This document shows positions 56,521-64,000 of a stretch of DNA of 64,000 nt, piece by piece. This DNA comes from Acheta domesticus (Eukaryota > Arthropoda > Insecta > Orthoptera > Gryllidae). A program made the position numbers and the translations under genes. The notes below the pieces were generated by a model. The model made no database searches. It worked only from the letters and a program-made list of their open reading frames with translations, and was not told the DNA's origin. Numbering within the stretch: position 1 is the stretch's first letter; every line of letters begins with the position of its first letter. The DNA is taken from positions 32,926,213 to 32,990,212 of the forward strand of contig JAHLJT010004567.1 of NCBI GenBank assembly GCA_031308135.1. Reading direction: 5' to 3'.

Positions 56521-56530
56521 CTGCGAGAAG

Positions 56531-58620
56531 GGCACAACAATCGAGTCAATTGGTTCTGTTGGTACAATTGCGCTATATTTTAACAATAAATGGAAAATAT
56601 GGCATATTTATTTCCAGTGCTAAGAGAGATAAGATCCTAGTAAAGTTAGGCTAAAGCTACACCAATGTGGCACAAATCATCGCCGTCGATGTAAACGACG
56701 TGCATTTAACTGTTAGTAAATATTTTATTTAACACCTTCACCGCAGAAAACTTTAAAAAGAGGAAGAGAGGTTTTGTGTCTAGACCGAAGTCACATTTAT
56801 ATTCAGAATTTATTATATATAATTTATTCGTTATTAGAGTCGCACCGAGGGGATGTCATGGAATTTCAGCTGCCCCCGCCTTCCACCACCAAGAAGTTGA
56901 CAAAAATTCATAATTATATATTTTACTAATTAAAAAAAAATTTTTACAAATTATTGATTTTTGCTTAGAACATTGAGTTAAATAATTTCTTCCGCGAATT
57001 TTAATTATTGGATTAAAATTCAAAACACATCACGTCGACAGGACATTGCGCCTCTCGTTCCTTACGAAAATTCGACTTCCGATACTGTCCACTCACTATA
57101 CATTTTTCTACGTGATGCATCTACTTATTGTCCTTCATGATTGCTTGAGTCAAATCGTAAGAAGTTGTGACACTATGAGTTCCCTCATCCAGATGGAAAA
57201 AAACAGATCCGGGAAAAATAAACTCTTCCACCCGAACATAAACCTCTCAATGTGTGTCATGGTTGCAAAACAAAACACTAAATTGATTTAATACGAGAAA
57301 ATGAACGAACCGCGATTTTCCGTAGGAAAGGTGTTACCTTTGGGGTAGTTTCTCTCTGAAAGCAAAGGCGTTAAGTTGCTCTAACAGTGCGTTGCTCCGT
57401 GTGAGTTCATGTATGCATTTGACAACTGCACGCGACGAACTCAAATTGTGGTAATCGCAGTCGGCGGCCGAACGTGTCGATAAGTGTGCAGAAGATATTG
57501 TGCCTCGTGTTGAGCAGATAATGTGTCCTCGTTCTCTTGCCGAAACGAATACATGAATACGTGATAAATCTCGTGGAGTCATTAGAAAACAAGAATTATC
57601 CAGTTATTTTGTATCAGGAACCCACATAACTAGTTTTTCTTGAAAAATCTCCGTTTTTTTGATGCATCACTTTCTTTGTACTACGTAAGTAGTACATGAG
57701 AAAATAAAAAAAAATCTCGTCTGCGTTTCATATGAAAGCGAGAAATAAATGAACTGACTGAAATGTGAAAATCTAATTACACTTCAATGTTTGCTTAATG
57801 CAGTAGACCTGTTTTTAAAAATGCATTGTAGAGTTTTTGAGAAAAAAATGTTACAGGCTTTTGAGAAGAAACAATATTTCCTATTTCATATCAACATGTA
57901 CAATCTTTCAATGAACCATATTAATCGAAATATTCCAATATTCCTGACTAGTAATAATAAAATTCGTATTAAGGTCGGTTTTAAATTACAGACATCACTT
58001 CACAATTCTCTCTAAATTACATAAATTAAGAAGTGAATGCTTTGACAGAAGCAGTTTAACGAATGTTTGAAGCTCAACTCTATGATTATTTGATTCTCGA
58101 TTTATAATTTATATATATCGAGAATTAAATTAATTCTCGCTTTCATAAATTAATTCTTGAAAATCAGCTCAGAAAAAAAGTCGTATTTATCAAACAGTGT
58201 TAATTAGGAACTCATGGATTCACTGGTTCAAACATATTTGTTGCTATATTGCCTATTCTTTATGAACTGTAGATATGATACTATACAATATTATTGTTTA
58301 AACAATTACTTAATTTGAGTATAAATGAATATTTAAATCAATTTTTCCACATAAAGGAAGGTAAACGAAAACTCTAGGCCATTTTTGGGATGGGGTCATG
58401 GCCCTCATGGCTCCTTCTCTGGATCCGCCAGTGGTCAAATTACCTGGCAGATTCACTTGACGAATTTTTAATTTTGAATGTCCTATTTAAATTCGAATGT
58501 GTTGTCATCATTGCGTAGGATTAACTGAATAGTAAAAAAGTCTTAATGGAGAAGAAATTAGGAGAGTCGAAACTAGTAGGTAGATTATTACTTCTCTGGG
58601 TAGATGATAATAGCAAGATG
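56531..58620. other. OBP intron, AT-rich
   Basis: Part of the C3-to-C4 intron. Apart from the repeat fragment at 57,605-57,715 nothing is recognised. Minus-strand frames at 57,334-57,592 overlap each other and lack splice support. Confidence 0.5.
57605..57715 (-). repeat. Dispersed repeat 'CCGTCCGT', end fragment, in OBP intron
   Basis: Only the terminal part remains: ctttgtactacgtaagtagt acatgagaaaat, preceded by a few lines of AT-rich body. Confidence 0.4.
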
Positions 58621-58624
58621 AAAG

Positions 58625-59100
58625 TTTTTTTTTACTTACTCGCCTTACTACGTGGTTACGTAGTAGACAAAATATTGTAAAGCGATGGCAGAAGGCGACG
58701 AGTTTTTGACAAAAAAAACATATTATGGGGGTCTGGCAACGAAAAAATGGATAAATTTTGTTCCTATATATAGTAAATTACTTCCTCTAACTCGTGTAGT
58801 CAGAATTAGTTTTTGTGGATTCTTGATACCGAAAAACCTATAGACGGCAAAACGTCTGCCTGTCCCTTTTTGATCAACGTTATCGCGTAATCCATTCAGA
58901 TCATTTTCTCCAAAATTTATATTCCCCAATCGATCTGAATGAATACGAAGCCTTGCAAGTTTGAAACGAATGTTTTGATTTTTGAGGGGTACATTCCATA
59001 AAGCCTCAACAACATTTCCAAAATTTTCTCGAGAACTAGCTTTAACATTTTTTATTAAACTTTCTCCTCGGACAGAGTAAAGGACGCCCAAAAAATGACA
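58625..59100 (+). repeat. Dispersed repeat 'CCGTCCGT', forward copy, in OBP intron
   Basis: tacttactcgccttactacg tggttacgtagtag, tgtagtcagaattagttttt, ttgataccgaaaaacctata, gtctgcctgtccctttttga tcaacg, and aaaattttctcgagaacta follow in family order with more divergence than the 39 kb copy. Confidence 0.55.
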
Positions 59101-59185
59101 CAGTTCTCATTCTGAATCTGAATGTTTTTAATTGCAAAACTTAGATAAATGCGAAAAAGTGTGTGCTGTTGTAGCACCAATAGTT

Positions 59186-59300
59186 ATTACATACAGAATA
59201 CGTACAATCATTACATACAGAATACGTTCAATCGTTAATACGTACAATCATTACGTTAATACGTACATACGTTAAAACGTTTATAGAATACGTACGAGAA
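59186..59300. repeat. Short direct repeats of acgtacaatcattacatacagaat
   Basis: Variants of tacgtacaatcattac, atacagaatacg and cgttaatacgtac recur five or more times. They abut a CpG-rich block on the right. Confidence 0.6.
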
Positions 59301-59329
59301 AAACCACAAATGGTCACTTTGAAATCCGA

Positions 59330-59620
59330 CGCCATGAAGAACGGCGAGTGTCTGAGGCACTCTCTCGCCGTCATGCGTGCGCGCTTGCGATCGCACTTCC
59401 GGCGCGAAGGCGCGTCACGCAGCGCGCGTGGCGCGTGACGGATGCGAGCGAGTACGCGCCGCGCCGCGGAGGAGCTTGCGTAAGTCCTCATGAGCCTGCG
59501 AATCGGCGGGTAACGGCGCGTTCCCGAAAGTCGCCGTCCCCTTTGGACGCGACGTGCGAGCCCGACTCCCAGCCACCGCGAACGACCCTGGCACTTATTG
59601 GATGCGGGCGTAGACGAAAC
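59330..59620. other. CpG-rich block in the OBP intron
   Basis: About 290 bp rich in CpG (gcgcgtcacgcagcgcgcgt, gtacgcgccgcgccgcgg). Both strands have open frames, as expected in such sequence, and neither has a clear splice framework. It might be an alternative promoter or a remnant of another gene. Confidence 0.35.
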
Positions 59621-60605
59621 AGGAATGAAAATGATCCCCTGTATACTACATAATAGCTACAGTGATTTAAATGAATGGCGAATTGATAGCGATCAGCTGG
59701 GACGCGACTATCCAGTGGGGGGATTCGGTACAACTGTAAAGTTTGACATTGAAGCTCCCGATTGAATAAACGCGTTTCCAGTGGATCAAAAGTCAATTCG
59801 TCTTAAATTTAAATCGAAAAAAAAAACGACTTTTAAACATTGATAAGAAACCATAGACCAAACAAATCGTATGTGTGCAATTGGTAGATGGAGAATTATT
59901 GCTAGTTCTGCGTCCAACAGATTTAAGACAATAAAATTAAAGTTTGGAAATTATGATTTAGGGAAAATGGTACTTCACATACAAGACTGCAGAGCACATT
60001 TCACTGTAGCACCGGTATCGTCGTGCATAACTCGGCAACGCTCTATCCTACGCACTTCCAGTCATTTTCCATCCCAGTCCCTAGAGAGATACGAGTAATG
60101 TGGCCTACGCAACAACGTACAAAATTGCGAAATGCGAAAATACAAAAAAATATTATATTTTGAAGGGTGCTCCCCTCCCCGAGCATGGATTTTCAGAAAC
60201 ATTCCTAGTTGGATTTTAGTATGACACTATTTTCACGTTTAAAACAATAATCTCTGCAGTTTGGCAGGGGTGCTCAATAGGATGGGCAGGTCTGGACCAT
60301 TATGACTCAGACCCAGACTTCATTTGGGGAATCGGATATTTTTTTTCATTCAAAACAAATTAAAATGTATTTACTTTTAATACAAATCAACCAGTATAAA
60401 TTATTTCCGTTGCATGGGGAGAGAATTTTGTTGTATTGGGGAGGGAACTTTTGTTTGCATTAAGCCCCCTCGTGTATGTATTGCCCCAGGCCCGTTGTTT
60501 CCTTGAGCACCCTTTCAGTTCCAGATACTCTCACGGGTCCAACTAGAACTCTTTTATTACAACACCAGAGCTCACATCCCCAGTGGAGTGGCAGTGGAAC
60601 GGGTG

Positions 60606-60725
60606 ATGGAGGCGACTGATACGGCGAGGGAAGCGGCGGCCAAGGCCATCGAGTCTGCGGCTGCTAAGTTCGCAGAGCGAGGACTGCACGCCCTTCGCGA
60701 CCACTTACCAACCCGCCGGCGGTGA
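60606..60725 (+). other. Alanine-rich 39-codon open frame antisense to OBP exon
   Basis: Within a GC-rich block (60.59-60.77 kb) the plus strand has ATG-initiated MEATDTAREAAAKAIESAAA then KFAERGLHALRDHLPTRRR and a stop. It would form an amphipathic, alanine-rich helix. Its end overlaps the OBP C2-C3 micro-exon on the opposite strand, so part of the open frame is a by-product of that exon; the rest lies in the OBP intron. No splice partners or initiation context support a gene, and I record it because the block is compositionally distinct. Confidence 0.2.
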
Positions 60726-60744
60726 AGGCGCAGCCCAGGAAGCA
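60709..60744 (-). CDS. Odorant-binding protein, 36-bp micro-exon carrying C2 and C3
   Basis: A 36-bp exon in phase 0 at both ends, encoding CFLGCAFTAGGL. Seen: acceptor cgccttgttccag directly before the TGC codon, and donor gtaagt directly after the leucine codon. CFLGC is the C2-X3-C3 pair of classic OBPs, followed by a small-residue turn (TAGGL) where family members usually have a glycine. The preceding exon ends in lysine and the next starts with IVNGQF, so the joined product keeps family order. The same reading frame is open for some 15 codons upstream, so a longer exon with a different acceptor is possible, but it would push C2 away from the lysine usually found there. The intron before it is 1,761 bp and the one after is 4,189 bp. 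Confidence 0.8.
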
Positions 60745-62506
60745 CTGGAACAAGGCGAGTGCGTCAGTGCTGGTGCAAGCGCCACAAACTGTGCATTTCG
60801 TCTCAAAATTGATCACATTTGTTCTTTCCTGATCAATTGAATACGTTGGGGCAATAACATGCTATGTCACATTTATGATGAAATTGAGATACTAGTGTTT
60901 TTTGATGCCCCATAAATATAAAAAAGATGTTTTTTATTTTAAAGATTCACCGCAAGATGGCAGTGTATTTCATAAATGAATGTTTTTTATCCCAATGTGT
61001 TCAATGCAATGTCTAAACCTTTACTCTCCGTTTTCTCGAAACTTACGTATTGTGGCATAGGATGTTATTGCCCCGAGGTTTTCAGTTGTTTCAATATTAA
61101 TAATTCACTAAACGCTTTTCTACCTTCTATACTTCGTTTCTGTGCCTATCGCTTTTAAAGTTGAATTAACCAATGTACTACCCCGCCTACCCTAATAGTG
61201 TGGAGTCAACGTTAAATCTCCCAAATATCTAATTTAATTTAATGTAAAAAAGTATTAATCGACCTCCCTCTAGAAAGTTGGTTTCAATAGAATGTGATTC
61301 ATATATATGGTGTTCACATTTCAATTTTGCCTACTCTTCTCATCCTCAAGATTTTTCCGGACTTCTACTTAATAATTCTGAGTCAACGAGCAAAATTTAA
61401 ATAGTGTATTGAGTTTGATCATCTGCATGCTACTACAAAATATCTGCGTAATCTCCATTGATCAGCTTGAAGGGCTTGTTACATCAACCTTTTGAAAACA
61501 GGACTGTAGGATGCTGATAACAGTTCTAGTTAACTCCAAAATGAGGTCCGGTAGTAATTTTGGGGACAATGGGACGTAAATAGTCTTCTCTGTTGTTAAA
61601 CAGTTTAATGAAGTTATCAGGTATGTGCAAGACATAATAGTATTTTCCCAGATCGTAAGCTTTAAATACGATTTTAAAGTCCGTGACATAAATATGTATA
61701 ATCTTTGTATGAGTAAAAAAATTAAAAATATAAAAAAACTTAAAATTCTTGTAAATATTTCCATATTTTCAATCCAGAAAATTCATTAAAACATTAGACA
61801 ATCTAATTTCTAATTGTAGGAAGCTTATTTTTGTATCTCCAATCATACAAAAATGTGAGGAATTTGAGACCCAAAAACTTCATTAACACCTAAACTGTTA
61901 AAAAAATCAAGAGAAACAATTTAAAAACTGTCGACATCGAGGAACTGAAGCCATTTCAAACGTACTTTTTATTGTGCCTCTCGTACCAACGATAGGCTGA
62001 AATTTATCCACATCAACTGTCCACCAAACGCGAGGATTCGAATCTAGAGCCTATGAAGTTTCTAGCACAAGTTGAACTCATTGATGAACTACTACAATAT
62101 CGTGAAGCCTACTGCCGATGTGCAAAGTTTTCACGATTCTACATGCTTCCGCCAATGACTTCACTTTCTGGTCGTGTCGAGATGAATGAAAACACCCTGC
62201 AGCTGCTTCACGCCTCAATAACTCTTCACCCACTGGACGGGATGAATTGAATCAAGCCACCCCCAGGAGAAAGGAAGTGTCCGCGTTGTTTTCACTGGGC
62301 ATCTCATCGTCTGCGTCCGCGAGATTATCATTCACTTCCTGGAAGAATTTTCCTGGCCCGAGCACTCGGAGCGAAACGCATTTCAGGAAGTGTGTGTTGG
62401 GCAGCGCACGCCTCGCGCATTACGCATTACGCGTCGCTAAGAAACACCAGGTGACCACACCAGTGTGCGCGGACGCCTCGTCTCTGGCAGACATGCGCTC
62501 GCTTAC
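60745..62506. other. OBP intron, AT-rich
   Basis: The 1.76-kb intron between the first two visible OBP exons. Only a B-box-like fragment near 62,030 was noticed. Confidence 0.5.
62015..62070 (-). mobile_element. tRNA-like B-box fragment
   Basis: The minus strand carries ggctctagattcgaatcctc gcg, a B-box-like motif, between 62,025 and 62,060. No clear A box was found, so this is at best a SINE remnant. Confidence 0.25.
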
Positions 62507-62556
62507 CTTCTCGTTCTGGTTGGTGGGGCCTTCGTGGAAGATTCGACGAATGTCGC
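62507..62556 (-). CDS. Odorant-binding protein, internal exon 5' of C2
   Basis: First OBP exon visible in the window, 50 bp. Seen: an acceptor (ttttcgtttcgcag) on the high-coordinate side, a strong donor (gtaagc) on the low side, and the reading DIRRIFHEGPTNQNEK after two bases that finish a codon from the preceding exon. It ends in phase 0, so the next exon's CFLGC follows directly, giving the KCFxxC arrangement typical of insect OBPs just before C2. Known for the family: OBPs are small secreted carriers of hydrophobic odorants in sensillum lymph, with six cysteines in three disulfides. The signal peptide and C1 must lie upstream. I found no convincing exon for them between 62.56 and 64 kb, so they are probably outside the window. 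A 50-bp exon is weak alone; the phase and fit to exons downstream carry the call. Confidence 0.75.
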
Positions 62557-64000
62557 CTGCGAAACGAAAATATGGGTGAGTAATCGTGTGTCTCACTCGT
62601 TTCGTGATTGCGAAGTGAAGCGGAAGAGCGCTAGATGATGTGCAGATTAACCTGTCGCCTCGGAAGCAAACAATGGTGTAGGAAGTGCAAGTCAGCTGGC
62701 GCAGATATCGGTGTGACTGTACGTGCAGAAAGCTTTCTCAGTGATCTCAATTGGCAGTAGGATGAAAAAGTGCGTCTTGTTGCTTGGTGTCGGTGAAACT
62801 GCAACGGTGCTTAAATGCACTGAACGTGCATTGCCGAAAACGACCTTTTTTATTAAAATAAAATTACGAAAAATCTATATTAATGATTGCAACCAATAAT
62901 TGTATTTATAATTGACAAAATCCAAAGTTTCAGCATTATAAAAGATTTTTTGACGCATGCTTGGGAGAATTCCCAAGAATTGCAGAAATGATCAAAATTA
63001 TTTTACAAAAAGAGAGTGACCTTTTTTTACTCAAGACAAAGAAACTCGTGTATTATTTTTCTATGACCTTGCGCAATATTTCTATTTAACAAAATAGTTT
63101 CCCGAAAGATTGGAATATGATTGGAAGATTGTAACATTTTCAAAATAAAATACAGATGACCCGTCATTCAGATCGACTTAGAACAGTTAACTTTCTACAA
63201 TTAACATTGCTCAAACACTAGTGCGGAAGTACTTGTGATGCATGTAATAGTGTCGAGAATCTTTTGTGAATGCAAATGTACTCGAGCAGGTCCACTGGCA
63301 TTTCGCGCCTTTTCTGTGAATGTCTAGTAAGTGGAGAACAGTGGAGAAAGGGAGGTTCTGCAAGTCACCCGAAACTGCGACCAACGCGGACAATCGTCGT
63401 TTCGCTCTCGCGAACTCGGAGTGCTTTCTTTCAGAGATTTTGAGCAAGAAGTGTCTGTGCGTGAAAAAAAGAAGCATTTTTGACCCTTCAGTGGACTTTT
63501 GTGAGAGAAAGGAAATGCGGCCGATAAATAGCATCTTGTTCGTTTGAGAGTGAAGTCTTGAATTGCTTTCCTTCGCAGATATTACACGTGAAAATCTTGT
63601 ACTTGTGTAACTTCCCCTTTTCCCCTGCCACTTCATATTACAATGTTCTTTCTGTACGTCGACGAGCAGAAGTTTCTTTGTAATGTGATTATTTACACTA
63701 CATCACATTCACAGGCACGGGATATTTGATGAATATTGATATAAAAGGGATAAAACATCGTAAGTAAATTAATATTTATAAAAAGTGTGATGAGAGATTG
63801 AAAGCGTAATTTCCAAACGGCATGCACAGCATGATTTCCATAGCTTCGCAGAATGTTCAGTTTTCTAAATCGTTTTAATAATGGTAAATATTTTACAATA
63901 TTTGTCCCATATATATAAAACTTCCTTATGAAGTGGATTTAACATTTGATAAAAATTTAAGCTACAGCTAAGCTTCAAGTAATTGAGTCTTTTCGTTGAT
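62557..64000. other. Upstream part of OBP gene, no exon found
   Basis: The exon with C1 should lie on the minus strand at higher coordinates, ending one base into a codon. A weak possibility at 62,650 (donor gttaat) was considered and not accepted. No signal-peptide-like frame is seen. Confidence 0.45.

Noticed and set aside
1..64000. CRISPR arrays, bacterial operons, ribosome binding sites or rho-independent terminators
   Set aside because: The sequence is eukaryotic, with spliced exons, SINEs and microsatellites; no regularly spaced repeat/spacer structure exists.

Overview
This is eukaryotic genomic DNA, almost certainly from an insect. It is AT-rich and mostly non-coding, with genes broken into short exons by GT-AG introns, and it is dense in tRNA-derived SINEs, TA-flanked inverted-repeat elements, foldback elements and minisatellites. 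The best taxonomic clue is a spliced odorant-binding protein (OBP) gene, a family restricted to hexapods. Multi-kilobase introns and the repeat load suggest a large genome. I cannot name the order or species.

The clearest gene is the OBP on the minus strand between 62.6 and 52.4 kb. Five exons join in frame (intron phases 0, 0, 1, 0). They give C2-X3-C3-X42-C4-X9-C5-X8-C6 and a stop 13 residues after C6. The signal peptide and C1 exon(s) lie beyond the right edge. The introns hold a 5'-truncated LINE (54,959-55,790), a 527-bp inverted-repeat insertion (52,653-53,179), a tRNA-like head and two copies of a dispersed repeat.

The left 13 kb carries an unrecognised set of small, mostly cysteine-rich exons, also minus strand: a micro-exon at 12,985-13,030, a cysteine-rich terminal exon at 8,095-8,304, another at 5,633-5,767, then a micro-exon (674-707) and terminal exon (236-337). 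The terminal exons at 5.7 kb and 0.3 kb are clearly homologous, but the 0.3 kb copy has lost its cysteines. All acceptors and donors are phase-compatible, so this may be one gene with alternative 3' ends or a small tandem family with a decaying copy. It is the most interesting unexplained feature here.

The middle (13-50 kb) has no convincing gene. It holds: TA-flanked elements with AGGTCC or pogo-like CAG termini; foldbacks at 15.6-16.1, 22.1-22.4 and 23.0-24.0 kb; a degenerate satellite at 30.0-31.4 kb broken by a foldback and by a SINE with a 10-bp target duplication; a dispersed family with a 'CCGTCCGTCTGT...GCGCCTAAACC' core at 34, 37, 39, 43, 57.6 and 59 kb; and a pyrimidine-rich minisatellite at 48.2-49.3 kb. 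A SINE cluster containing a local duplication fills 50.5-52.3 kb, just past the 3' end of the OBP gene. Two isolated candidate exons (44,232-44,310 plus; 47,360-47,416 minus) rest on splice signals alone.
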